Assembly (NCBI GenBank): GCA_003241695.1
Contig: QFPN01000001.1
Coordinates: forward strand, 248,001-312,000
Direction of reading: 5' to 3'
Length of the DNA: 64,000 bases
Source: Ancylobacter novellus
GTDB lineage: Bacteria; Pseudomonadota; Alphaproteobacteria; Rhizobiales; Methylopilaceae
Below the pieces are notes generated by a model, which worked only from the letters and a program-made list of their open reading frames with translations, did not search any database and was not told the DNA's origin. Positions 9,287-16,837 of this stretch are shown here, in pieces. Each line of letters opens with the position of its first letter. Within the stretch, counting starts at the first letter, position 1. Made by a program: the position numbers and the translations under genes.

Positions 9287-10057
9287 ATGAAAAAAGTTCT
9301 GATTACGGGCGATTCGCAGACCGCCGCCCTCAGACAGGGCCTCTCCATTCTCGAGCAGGCGCGGGCCCTCCCGAAAGATCTGGACATATCGATCCAGCCT
9401 CTGGGCGCGGGCAGCCATCTTACGTCGCCGTTCTTCAAGAAAGCAGACGGCAAGATCACCATCCTCGAACGTGTCTACAAGCGCCGGATCCCCGTCCTTC
9501 CGATGGACGGCGACGTCTCGATGTATGGCTTCTCGGGCAACATCCACACCATCCGCGTCCTGCGCGACATCGACTGGCGGGACTACGCTCCGTCGCCGAC
9601 CGCGAAGCGGGAGAACGCGGTCAGTCTCGGCTTCATGCAAAAGCTCTTCGAGGCCGACCAGCGATATATTCTGGCTTTCCTCGACGCGATGAAGAGCCTC
9701 GGCATGAAGGTGTTCGTCATCGACGCCCCGCGGCCCTTCCAGCATCATCCGATGTTCGAACAGTGCCGGAAGGACGTTCTGATGCATCTCGACCGCGAAT
9801 ATCGCAGGTATATCCTGAACGAACTCGCGGCCCGCGACATCGACGTCATCGCCACGCCCGACGAGTGCGTCGATGCAGAAGGCTTCATGCTGGCCGAGTT
9901 CCGCCACCCCGACGTGCGGGACCGACATCACGCCAATGAAAAGTACGGGGAGATCATGGCGCGACGGATCGTCGACTATCTCGCCGACAAACTGGCGACG
10001 TCCGCACCGACCCGAACGGCTTTCGAAGGTCCGCAGGAGACGGCCCACGCTTCGTAG
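9287..10057 (+). CDS. SGNH/GDSL-type hydrolase-like protein
   Basis: A 256-residue protein with two SGNH hallmarks: block I as ITGDSQTAAL (nucleophile Ser10) and a C-terminal D-x-x-H pair (Asp212, His215) in RDRHHANEKYG. This is the layout of SGNH esterases and acetylesterases, including enzymes that remove or add acetyl groups on surface polysaccharides. There is no signal peptide. It starts 15 bases after the GSCFA gene, so the two are very likely co-transcribed. The substrate is unknown. Position between two flagellin genes favours a role in decorating flagellin or a surface glycan, which is an inference from context only. Confidence 0.7.
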   Translation: MKKVLITGDSQTAALRQGLSILEQARALPKDLDISIQPLGAGSHLTSPFFKKADGKITILERVYKRRIPVLPMDGDVSMYGFSGNIHTIRVLRDIDWRDYAPSPTAKRENAVSLGFMQKLFEADQRYILAFLDAMKSLGMKVFVIDAPRPFQHHPMFEQCRKDVLMHLDREYRRYILNELAARDIDVIATPDECVDAEGFMLAEFRHPDVRDRHHANEKYGEIMARRIVDYLADKLATSAPTRTAFEGPQETAHAS

Positions 10058-10197
10058 GCCTCGTGCATCGATCCGCTGCTGGCGACCCTGCCGGAGTCCG
10101 TGGACTTCCGAACGCGTGTCGAGCGTTTCCCAAGGATCGCCTTTCCCCGTCCAATCGAGCAAGGCTTAACAATCCAACCTCTTAAGCCCGTTAACCA

Positions 10198-10212
10198 TTA
10201 ACTCCTGATTAA
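10198..10212 (+). promoter_or_regulatory. CtrA-like box upstream of flagellin 2 (TTAA-N7-TTAA)
   Basis: TTAA at 10198-10201 and 10209-10212 are separated by seven bases, an exact match to the core CtrA consensus. The box sits in a run of six TTAA tetramers between 10166 and 10218, striking in DNA close to 70 percent GC. It lies 63-77 bases upstream of the flagellin start. Confidence 0.65.
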
Positions 10213-10274
10213 GGTTAACAGCCTATTGTTCCAGTCGCGCCCATCGGAGGCGTCTCCCGATTGGAGCTCTGGCC

Positions 10275-11858
10275 ATGGCCGATGTGGTTCTCAATTCAGC
10301 GGTTCGCTCGAACCTTCGCACCCTGCAGTCGACGACGGAACTCCTCAATCAGACCGAGGAGCGGCTCGCGACCGGCAAGAAGGTCAATTCCGCGCTCGAC
10401 AACCCTGCGAGCTTCTTCACCGCCAACGCGCTGAGCCGGCGCTCCACGGACCTGTCGAGCCTGCTCGACAGCGTGTCGAGTTCGGTCAAGACGCTGGAGG
10501 CCGCCGACAACGGCATCAAGGCGATCACCGACATCGTCCAGGGGCTGAAGGCCACGGCCCGCGCCGCGATGCAGTCGCCGCTCGCGGTGTCCGAGAAGGC
10601 GGGCGTGACCTCGGGCGACCTCGGAACCGGAGCGACCGCCAAGAACCTGCTGGGCGGCGCGGTCGACAATCCCGCGACCTCCGGCTCCGTCAGCTTCACG
10701 TTCGGCTCCGCCACCACGCTGACGGACGCCGCCGACACGCTGAGCTTCGACATCGCGGTCGACGGCGGCGCGACCCAGACGATCACGATCGACCAGGCCG
10801 CCGTGCAGGCCGTGGGCAACGGCGACTCCACGATCAACAGCGCCACCGAACTCCGCACCATCCTGGGCAACCTGCTCGGTTCCGACGTCACCATCGGCGG
10901 CACGGGCAACGCGGTCACGATCTCCTCGAACACCGCCGGCGCGACCTCCTCGATCGCGATCTCGAACTACACCGAAACCGACGCCGACAACGACACGACC
11001 GACGCCACCGGCCTCGGCAACGCGTCGGGAACCGGCGTAGCGGCCGTCACCACCCCGAGCGTGCTCGATGGCAAGACGCTCGTCGTCAAGGACAAGAACG
11101 ACAACAACGTCACGGTCACCTTCGGCTCCGGAACCGGCCAGATCAGCAGCATCGAGGCGCTGAACAAGTATTTCGAGGACAACGACGTCCTGCTCGACGC
11201 GACCTTCGACGTCAACGACCGCACGCTGAAGCTCTCGGCCGACAACTCGATCGCGAACTCGACGCCGCTCGACATCGGCGGATCGGTGGTCGGCGCCGGC
11301 AAGCCGTTCGAACTCAGCTCCTTCACCTCGCCCGTGCTGGACTCCGACGCCGCCCTGAAGCGCGCGAACCTCGCCGACGACTTCAACGACTCCATGAAGG
11401 AGATCGACAACCTCGCGAAGGACGCCAACTACAACGGCGTCAACCTTCTGATGGGCGACGATCTCGAGGTCGTGTTCAACGAGGACGGCTCCTCGAAGCT
11501 CAACGTGAAGGGCGTGACCTTCGACGCCGACGGCGTCGGCCTCGCGCAGATCTCCGAAGACCAGTTCTACGACTCCGGCTCGATCCAGTCCGTGCTCGAT
11601 CGGATCGACGCGGCGTTCCAGACGATCGAGGCGCAGTCGGCGAAGTTCGGCTCGCAGCTCCAGATCGTGCAGACCCGCGAGGTCTTCACCAAGGACATGA
11701 TCGGCACCCTCGACGACGGCGCCCATGCGCTGACCTCCGCCGACACCAACGAGGAAGCGGCGAACCTCGCGACCCTCCAGACCCGCCAGTCGCTGATCGT
11801 CTCCTCGCTGTCGATCTCGACCCAGCAGGAATCAGCGGTTCTCCAGCTTCTCCGGTAA
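10275..11858 (+). CDS. Flagellin (longer paralogue, 527 residues)
   Basis: Second filament subunit. The first about 100 residues (LNSAVRSNLRTLQSTTELLN, KKVNSALDNPASFF) and the last about 160 (LAKDANYNGVNLL, LATLQTRQSLIVSSLSIS, LQLLR) closely match the flagellin at 5568. The centre (about 110-370) is much longer, Thr/Asp/Asn rich and unlike the paralogue. It would form enlarged outer domains on the filament surface. The ATG follows TTGGAGCTCTGGCC, with GGAG about 9 bases upstream. It is monocistronic, with a CtrA-like box upstream and a strong hairpin downstream. The extra domain is a plausible target of the modification cassette directly upstream, but that is inference. Confidence 0.95.
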   Translation: MADVVLNSAVRSNLRTLQSTTELLNQTEERLATGKKVNSALDNPASFFTANALSRRSTDLSSLLDSVSSSVKTLEAADNGIKAITDIVQGLKATARAAMQSPLAVSEKAGVTSGDLGTGATAKNLLGGAVDNPATSGSVSFTFGSATTLTDAADTLSFDIAVDGGATQTITIDQAAVQAVGNGDSTINSATELRTILGNLLGSDVTIGGTGNAVTISSNTAGATSSIAISNYTETDADNDTTDATGLGNASGTGVAAVTTPSVLDGKTLVVKDKNDNNVTVTFGSGTGQISSIEALNKYFEDNDVLLDATFDVNDRTLKLSADNSIANSTPLDIGGSVVGAGKPFELSSFTSPVLDSDAALKRANLADDFNDSMKEIDNLAKDANYNGVNLLMGDDLEVVFNEDGSSKLNVKGVTFDADGVGLAQISEDQFYDSGSIQSVLDRIDAAFQTIEAQSAKFGSQLQIVQTREVFTKDMIGTLDDGAHALTSADTNEEAANLATLQTRQSLIVSSLSISTQQESAVLQLLR

Positions 11859-11883
11859 GCCCGACGACCTTCGAGAGGTCTCC

Positions 11884-11923
11884 GAAGACGGGCGGAACCC
11901 ACGCGGTTCCGCCCGTCTTCGTT
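11884..11923. terminator. Terminator between flagellin 2 and the convergent acyl-CoA dehydrogenase
   Basis: A 15-bp perfect stem (11884-11898 with 11906-11920) with a 7-base loop is followed by GTTT. It starts 26 bases after the flagellin stop codon. The dehydrogenase gene ends at 11945 from the other side, so the hairpin could serve both. Confidence 0.8.
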
Positions 11924-11944
11924 TCTGGACGTCCCGCGCCGCCC

Positions 11945-13171
11945 TCATCCCTTTCCCAGCATCCGGTCCGAGATGATCCGCCGCTGGATCTCGCTGGTGC
12001 CCTCGAAGATCGTCGTCAGGCGGGCGTCGCGCCAGTAGCGCTCGACGCGGCGCTCGGTGGTGTAGCCGTTTCCGCCGTGGAGCTGCATCGCCTGATTGGT
12101 GACCTTCACCGCCATCTCGGTCGCGAGCAGCTTCGCCATCGCGCTTTCGCTTTCCGCCGGTTCGCCCTGGTCGAGCAGATGCGCGACCTGCCGCTGGAAC
12201 GCCCGAGCCTGAGCGACTTCCGCCGCCATGTCGGCGAGGGCGAAACGCAGCGCCTGAAACTCGGCGATCGGGCGGCCGAACTGCTCGCGCTCCTGCAGGT
12301 AAAGCTGGCAGTCCTCAACCGCCCCTTGCGCGACGCCGACCGCGCGGGCCGCGGTGTGGACGCGGGCGATGTTGAGACCACGCTGCACCGAGGCGAAGCC
12401 GCCGGAATCGGCGTCCGCGCCTTCGTCGCCATAGAGGCCGGTGAGCCGGTCGCCCTCCGGCACCCGCACGCCGTCGAGCTCGAGCTCGAAGGTCTCGAAG
12501 CCGTGATAGCCGATCTTGTCGATCACGGTTCCGACGATCCCCGCGGGAAAGCGGCCGCGCTCCTTCACGACCAGGAAGGGCTCGAGCCCCGCCGAGCGCG
12601 GCTCCCCCTCCTCCGGATCGCGGGTCCGCGCCAGCACCTCGATGAAGTCGGCGCCCTTGGCGAAGCCGGCCCAGCGCTTGCGGCCGGTCAGCATCCAATG
12701 GTCGCCGTCGCGGACGGCGCGGGTCCGCACGCCCGCGAGATCGGAGCCCGCTGTCGGCTCCGACAGCGAGATCGAGCCGATCCATTCGCCGCGCGCGGAT
12801 TTTCGCAGCAGCGCCTTCCGCCGCTCGTCGTCGAGCGTCTGCGTGCCGAGCCCCTGCCCGCGCGCGAGGATCGAGCCGACCGAGAGCCATGCGCGCGCCA
12901 GCTCCTCGGAGACGAGGCAGTATTCGAAAACGCCAAGCCCCATGCCGCCGTGCTCGGCCGGGATCGTGATCCCGAACCAGCCCTTCTGCGCCATGGCGTC
13001 GATCAGCTCGCGCGGCATTTCGGCCTTGTCGCGGTCGAGCCGGTCGGCGAGCGGCAGCACGACGTCGCGGGCGAAGGTCCTCGCCTCCTCCATCAGCGCG
13101 ACCCGTTCGGGTGTCGCCCAGGGCGACGGCAGAGTCGGCGACTGCGGCGCGATCGCGTCGGGGTTGGGCAT
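11945..13171 (-). CDS. Acyl-CoA dehydrogenase family protein
   Basis: Flavoenzyme of 408 residues that would introduce a double bond between C2 and C3 of an acyl-CoA and pass electrons to ETF. Visible family blocks are ISLSEPTAGSDLAGVRTRA (FAD-binding middle domain, about residue 133), QLHGGNGYTTE (about 362) and RLTTIFEGTSEIQ. In the last block the Glu (about 390) is at the catalytic-base position of short- and medium-chain acyl-CoA dehydrogenases. Chain-length preference cannot be read from sequence. It points against the flagellar genes on both sides and has no obvious functional link to them, so it looks like an unrelated gene lodged in the cluster. Confidence 0.9.
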   Translation of the reverse strand: MPNPDAIAPQSPTLPSPWATPERVALMEEARTFARDVVLPLADRLDRDKAEMPRELIDAMAQKGWFGITIPAEHGGMGLGVFEYCLVSEELARAWLSVGSILARGQGLGTQTLDDERRKALLRKSARGEWIGSISLSEPTAGSDLAGVRTRAVRDGDHWMLTGRKRWAGFAKGADFIEVLARTRDPEEGEPRSAGLEPFLVVKERGRFPAGIVGTVIDKIGYHGFETFELELDGVRVPEGDRLTGLYGDEGADADSGGFASVQRGLNIARVHTAARAVGVAQGAVEDCQLYLQEREQFGRPIAEFQALRFALADMAAEVAQARAFQRQVAHLLDQGEPAESESAMAKLLATEMAVKVTNQAMQLHGGNGYTTERRVERYWRDARLTTIFEGTSEIQRRIISDRMLGKG

Positions 13172-13309
13172 GCGGGCTTGCTCTCCTGTCTTTCTGCTGC
13201 GCTATGGCGTAGCGTCCGGAGCGGCGCCGGCCATGCGATGATGGTCTCATCGCGGCGTATCGCCCCCGCGTCCGCCCACCCTCGTCACGCGAACCATTGG
13301 AGAGCGCCG

Positions 13310-13744
13310 ATGACGCTCAAGGTCGACCTGAAGCCCGGCGAACGGATCGTCGTCGGCCGTTCGGTCGTCACCAACGGCGCCACGCGGTCGACGCTTCTCA
13401 TCGACGGCGCGGAGCCGGTGCTGCGCGAGCGCGACATCCTGAAGGAGAGCGACGCCGACACGCCCGCCAAGCGCATCGCCTACGTCGTCCAGATGATGTA
13501 TCTCGCCGGCTCGCCCGACGCGCTGCTGCCCGCCTACACCGAACTCGCGCGCGACGTCATGAAGGCCGCGCCGAGCATGATCGGACTCGTCGAGGGCGCG
13601 ACTAACCACGTCTTAACCGGGCAGCTTTACAAAGCTTTCCGGGAAGCGCGGAAGCTGGTCGCGCACGAGGCGAGTATCTTCAAACATGCAAACAGGGGCG
13701 CAAGCCTACGCGCGGATGGCGCAGACGACGGCGAATCCGCGTGA
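13310..13744 (+). CDS. flbT: Flagellin biosynthesis repressor FlbT
   Basis: A small cytoplasmic regulator (144 residues). In Caulobacter, FlbT acts on flagellin mRNA after transcription and couples flagellin synthesis to hook completion. The sequence fits: the N-terminus LKVDLKPGERIVVGRSVVTN, then RERDILKESDADTPAKRIAYVVQMMYL and the region around YKAFREARKLVAHE are the conserved FlbT blocks. The ATG at 13310 follows GGAGAG by 6 bases. The last 59 bases overlap the start of flaF in another frame, an unusually long overlap that suggests translational coupling. The pair FlbT-FlaF next to flagellin genes is standard in Alphaproteobacteria. Confidence 0.93.
   Translation: MTLKVDLKPGERIVVGRSVVTNGATRSTLLIDGAEPVLRERDILKESDADTPAKRIAYVVQMMYLAGSPDALLPAYTELARDVMKAAPSMIGLVEGATNHVLTGQLYKAFREARKLVAHEASIFKHANRGASLRADGADDGESA
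13602..13616 (+). promoter_or_regulatory. CtrA-like box inside flbT, upstream of flaF (CTAA-N7-TTAA)
   Basis: CTAA at 13602-13605 and TTAA at 13613-13616 are exactly seven bases apart. Read on the other strand this is TTAA-N7-TTAG, the same variant as at 5482 and 14476. It lies 70-84 bases before the flaF start and within flbT, so it may be an internal promoter element or chance. Confidence 0.35.
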
Positions 13745-14045
13745 GCGGGACGCCCAGATGCTGCTGAGGGCCGCAGCCCGCTTCGCCGCCGCCCACACCG
13801 CGACCCCCTTCGACCGGGCCGGCGCACGCGCCGCCGCCGAGTTCAACCGCAAGCTCTGGACCGTGTTCCACAGCGCGGTCAGCCGTCCCGAAAATCCCCT
13901 GGACGCCACCACGAAGGAAAACCTGCGCAACATCGCGCTGTTCGTGATGCGCCGCTCGTCGATGGTCGAGGTCGATCCGAAGCCCGAGCTGCTGCCCGCG
14001 CTGATCGACATCAACCGGAACATCGCCGAGGGACTGCGCGGCTGA
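13686..14045 (+). CDS. flaF: Flagellar biosynthesis regulator FlaF
   Basis: Helical protein of 119 residues needed for flagellin synthesis or export and working together with FlbT. Recognisable FlaF blocks are AQAYARMAQTTANPRERDAQML at the N-terminus, AAEFNRKLWTVFHSAV in the middle and ALFVMRRSSMVEVDPKPELLPALIDINRNIAEGL at the C-terminus. Length is normal for the family. The start overlaps the end of flbT by 59 bases. No terminator is visible in the short gap to the convergent gene ending at 14099. Confidence 0.92.
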   Translation: MQTGAQAYARMAQTTANPRERDAQMLLRAAARFAAAHTATPFDRAGARAAAEFNRKLWTVFHSAVSRPENPLDATTKENLRNIALFVMRRSSMVEVDPKPELLPALIDINRNIAEGLRG

Positions 14046-14098
14046 GACGCCGGCAAATCACTGCTTTATAAAGAAAAATTGGATTCCGGCCTCGAGCG

Positions 14099-14410
14099 TC
14101 AGGCCGTGACCTCGACGCCGCGCGCCGGCGCGCTCACCGACATGACGCCGTCGATATAGGCGCGCAGCCTCAGCCGCGCCTCGCTCGGCGTCTGCGTCAC
14201 GGCGACGCCCGTCGCGACGTCGACCAGACGGTAGACGAGGCTCCCCGTGGTCTGGTCGCGCTCGACCGAACGCTGGGCGTCGATCGCAACGACCGGGCGC
14301 GCCGTCTCGGCCGTGACCTGCGCCGGCGCCGCTGGCGGCGTCGGAACGGAGTCCGGCTGCCGGCGCTCCCGCGCCACCGGCGTCGTCAGGGATCCGATCG
14401 AGGCGTCCAT
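14099..14410 (-). CDS. FlaG-like small flagellar protein
   Basis: A 103-residue protein with a disordered Pro/Thr-rich first half and a compact second half. The segment GSLVYRLVDVATGVAVTQTPSEARLRLRAYID (about 56-87) resembles the VxxVxDxxTGExVxQxPxEExLxLR core of FlaG proteins, which influence filament length. The similarity is judged by eye. A GGAG site lies 7 bases before the ATG, and a CtrA-like box lies 66-80 bases upstream, consistent with a flagellar role. It is separated from the flgI operon behind it by 126 bases and is probably transcribed on its own. Confidence 0.55.
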   Translation of the reverse strand: MDASIGSLTTPVARERRQPDSVPTPPAAPAQVTAETARPVVAIDAQRSVERDQTTGSLVYRLVDVATGVAVTQTPSEARLRLRAYIDGVMSVSAPARGVEVTA

Positions 14411-14475
14411 CTCCTCACTCCACGGTGAAGCCGCACTCCCTTGAGGAAGCTCTTCCGGAGAATAGCCCCCGCGGA

Positions 14476-14490
14476 TTAATCCGATGTTAG
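14476..14490. promoter_or_regulatory. CtrA-like box upstream of the FlaG-like gene (TTAA-N7-TTAG)
   Basis: TTAA at 14476-14479 and TTAG at 14487-14490 have the seven-base spacing of CtrA sites. It is the same one-mismatch variant as upstream of flagellin 1. A further TTAA follows at 14500. Confidence 0.45.
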
Positions 14491-14536
14491 GAGATGCGGT
14501 TAACGCCGCGCTTCGGAAACGCCTAGAAACGTTCGC

Positions 14537-15022
14537 TTACGCCCCGCGCGACACCGCGATCGGCGCCGCCGCCGGACGCTGGCCGTAGGCGCCGCCGGAG
14601 CGGTCGTAGGCGGCCGGCTGCTTCTTTGCGCCGATCTCTTCCGCGACGCCACGCATCAGGCTCTCGGCGACCGAACGCGCGGTGCCGATCACCAGCAGGT
14701 TCTCCTCGAGCGCGGCGCGGAAAGCCAAATGAAGCTCGCCCACCTCCTCGATCGCCTCGCGCGGCTGCACGCCGACGGCCTCGCCCTGCGCCTTCAAGCC
14801 TTCGACGTCGAGCATGTAGCGGCCGGACAGCTCGCTCTTCTCCGAGGCGAGCGCGTTCGCAGCCCCATAGGAGCCGGAGCGCACGAGACGCGTCTCCTCG
14901 GAGATCACCGCGGTGAGGCGCTGGACTGTGTCGGCGATGCGGGCGATGCGGTCGGCGGCTTCCTGCGGGGTCATGGGCGCGCGGGCCGGAACGTTCGGAA
15001 CGGAGCGGCGGCGTGGCGTCAT
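14537..15022 (-). CDS. FlgN-like flagellar chaperone
   Basis: Helical protein of 161 residues. The core AADRIARIADTVQRLTAVISEETRLVRSG then LASEKSELSGRYMLDVEGL (about 22-78) has the helical pattern of FlgN-type export chaperones, which bind the hook-filament junction proteins FlgK and FlgL. The C-terminal 35 residues are low complexity. Its ATG overlaps the stop codon of the rod-binding-protein gene by 4 bases, so translation is coupled in the order flgI, rod-binding protein, this gene. The assignment rests on operon position and helix pattern; sequence similarity to enterobacterial FlgN is weak. Confidence 0.65.
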   Translation of the reverse strand: MTPRRRSVPNVPARAPMTPQEAADRIARIADTVQRLTAVISEETRLVRSGSYGAANALASEKSELSGRYMLDVEGLKAQGEAVGVQPREAIEEVGELHLAFRAALEENLLVIGTARSVAESLMRGVAEEIGAKKQPAAYDRSGGAYGQRPAAAPIAVSRGA

Positions 15023-15363
15023 GACGATTTTTCCTGCTGAAGCGCGATGAGTTCGCGGCGGACGTCTTCGGCGACGCCGATCCCGCCCGCGGCCGCGATG
15101 GTTTTTCCGTACTGGTCGGCGAGCATGGAGCGATAGGCGCCGCCGGCTTCGCCCGAACCGAGCGGCCCGTCGCCGCCAAGCCCCGCGAACATCCGCTCCA
15201 TCATCTGGGTCAGGAACACGGCCTCGAAATCCTCCGCCGTCTTGTCGATCCGGCTCGGCGCATGAGTCGCTCCTGCGGCTGTGTAGCTTCGCCGCGCCGC
15301 GTCGGCCGCGGCGAAGACGGAAGCCGCCGACGAGGTCGCGGCGGGGGACGTCGCGGTCGCCAT
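15019..15363 (-). CDS. Flagellar rod-binding protein (FlgJ N-terminal/CheL type)
   Basis: A 114-residue protein matching only the rod-binding half of FlgJ. The core DKTAEDFEAVFLTQMMERMF then GGAYRSMLADQYGKTIA is the family signature. The C-terminal muramidase domain of enterobacterial FlgJ is absent, as usual in Alphaproteobacteria, where a separate lytic enzyme opens the peptidoglycan. The ATG at 15363 overlaps the last base of the flgI stop codon, and the end overlaps the FlgN-like gene by 4 bases, so the three form a tight operon. The frame stays open far 5' through flgI but is not coding there. Confidence 0.88.
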   Translation of the reverse strand: MATATSPAATSSAASVFAAADAARRSYTAAGATHAPSRIDKTAEDFEAVFLTQMMERMFAGLGGDGPLGSGEAGGAYRSMLADQYGKTIAAAGGIGVAEDVRRELIALQQEKSS

Positions 15364-16619
15364 CACATCACCTCGATTTCGGCCTGGAGAGCGCCCGCGG
15401 CCTTGATCGCCTGCAGGATCGCGATCAGGTCGCGCGGCCCGACGCCGATCGCGTTCAGTCCGTCGACGAGCTGCCGTAGGTTCACGCCTTCCTTCAGGAT
15501 CGCGAGCCGGCGGTTCTTGTCGGTGTCGACCGTGATGTCGGTGCGGGGCGTCACCACCGTCTCGCCGTCTGAGAACGGCGCGGGCTGGCTCGCGATCGGG
15601 CTCTCCGTGATGGTCACCGTCAGGTTGCCCTGCGCCACCGCCACCGTCGAGACGCGCACGTCCTGGCCCATCACGATGATGCCGGACCGCTCGTCGATCA
15701 CGATCTTGGCGAGCTGGTCGGGCTCGACCTTGAGCTGCTCGATCTCGGTCAGGAGCTGGACGATGTTGCCCTTGTACTGCTTCGGCACCTCGAGCTGCAC
15801 CGTGGAAGGGTCCTTCGGCTCGGCCACGCCCTTGCCCATGAAGGCGTTGATCGCGCCGGCGATGCGCCTTGCGGTGGTGAGGTCCGGGTTGCGGAGCGCC
15901 AGGCGGACGGAGGGCAGATTGTTCAGCGCGAACGGGATCTCGCGTTCGATCAGGCCGCCGTTCGAGATGCGGCCCGCCGTCGGCACGCCCCGCACGACCT
16001 GGGCCGCCTCCCCTTGCGCGTTGAAGCCGATGACCGCGACCGACCCCTGCGCCACGGCGTAGACCTCGCCGTCCGCGCCCATCAGCGGGGTGACGATCAA
16101 CGTGCCGCCCTGAAGGCTCGTGGCGTCGCCGAGCGCGGAGACGGTCACGTCGATCCGCGTTCCCTGCGTTCCGAAGGGCGGAAGGTTCGCGGTCACCATC
16201 ACGGCCGCGACGTTCTTGGTGCGCAGCGTCTGGCCGCGGGTGTTGACGCCGAGCCGCTCCAGCATCGACTGCAGGCTTTGCTTGGTGAAGGGCGCGGCGT
16301 TGAGGCTGTCGCCCGTGCCGTTCAGGCCGACCACGAGGCCGTAGCCCACGAGCTGGTTCTCGCGCACGCCCTCGATGTCCGTGAGGTCCTTGATGCGCGA
16401 CTGGACGCCGCCGCGGCTCGGGCCGCCGTCGTCCTCGCCCGCGAAGGCGCGCTTCACAGAAACCATCTGGACCCGCGCGCCGCCGGCCTCCCGCGCTACG
16501 GCCTGCCCGCGGGACGCGGGACCGGCCGGCGCGTCGGCTGCGAAGGCAGGCGCGAGGCTTGCGGCGGCGAGGACGGCCGCGGCGAGGCCCGAAGCGAAGC
16601 GGCGAAGAAGGAACGGCAT
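15363..16619 (-). CDS. flgI: Flagellar P-ring protein FlgI
   Basis: Subunit of the periplasmic P-ring, the bushing around the rod in the peptidoglycan layer (418 residues). A signal peptide (MPFLLRRFASGLAAAVLAAA, cleavage near APAFA-A) is followed by the FlgI blocks RIKDLTDIEGVRENQLVGYG, VVGLNGTGD, NVAAVMVTANLPPF and LGDATSLQGGTLIVTPL, and the C-terminal LRQLVDGLNAIGVGPRDLIAILQAIKAAGAL. I started at 16619 because the signal peptide begins there; in-frame starts upstream (to 16688) cannot be excluded. The gene is divergent from fliX with one perfect CtrA-like box in between, the arrangement known from Caulobacter. Confidence 0.95.
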   Translation of the reverse strand: MPFLLRRFASGLAAAVLAAASLAPAFAADAPAGPASRGQAVAREAGGARVQMVSVKRAFAGEDDGGPSRGGVQSRIKDLTDIEGVRENQLVGYGLVVGLNGTGDSLNAAPFTKQSLQSMLERLGVNTRGQTLRTKNVAAVMVTANLPPFGTQGTRIDVTVSALGDATSLQGGTLIVTPLMGADGEVYAVAQGSVAVIGFNAQGEAAQVVRGVPTAGRISNGGLIEREIPFALNNLPSVRLALRNPDLTTARRIAGAINAFMGKGVAEPKDPSTVQLEVPKQYKGNIVQLLTEIEQLKVEPDQLAKIVIDERSGIIVMGQDVRVSTVAVAQGNLTVTITESPIASQPAPFSDGETVVTPRTDITVDTDKNRRLAILKEGVNLRQLVDGLNAIGVGPRDLIAILQAIKAAGALQAEIEVM

Positions 16620-16775
16620 GAAAGGCTCGACCAGCGGAGATGTCCGCCTCCCCATGCGAAGCCCGTGCCGATGGCCCATCGCCTGCATTTCGAGGCGGTT
16701 GCGGCGACGGAGCGCCGGCTGCGTCCTCTGGCGCCCGGCAAGGCCCGCCCCTCGCCCGGCAAATTCTGCCGGCTG

Positions 16776-16790
16776 TTAAGCGCGGGTTAA
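16776..16790. promoter_or_regulatory. CtrA box between flgI and fliX (TTAA-N7-TTAA)
   Basis: TTAA at 16776-16779 and 16787-16790 are spaced by seven GC-only bases, a perfect match to the CtrA core. The box lies 48-62 bases before fliX and 157-171 bases before flgI. In Caulobacter the divergent fliX/flgI pair is CtrA-controlled, so a real site here is likely. Confidence 0.75.
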
Positions 16791-16837
16791 CCATGAGGAC
16801 CGCAACGCTTGGCGACGGGGACGCGCGGGGGACAATC

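Noticed and set aside
10226..13744. Very long open frame (1172 codons) on the plus strand ending with flbT
   Set aside because: It runs out of frame through flagellin 2 and antisense to the acyl-CoA dehydrogenase, both clear genes. Only the last 145 codons (flbT) have family similarity. High GC leaves such frames open by chance.
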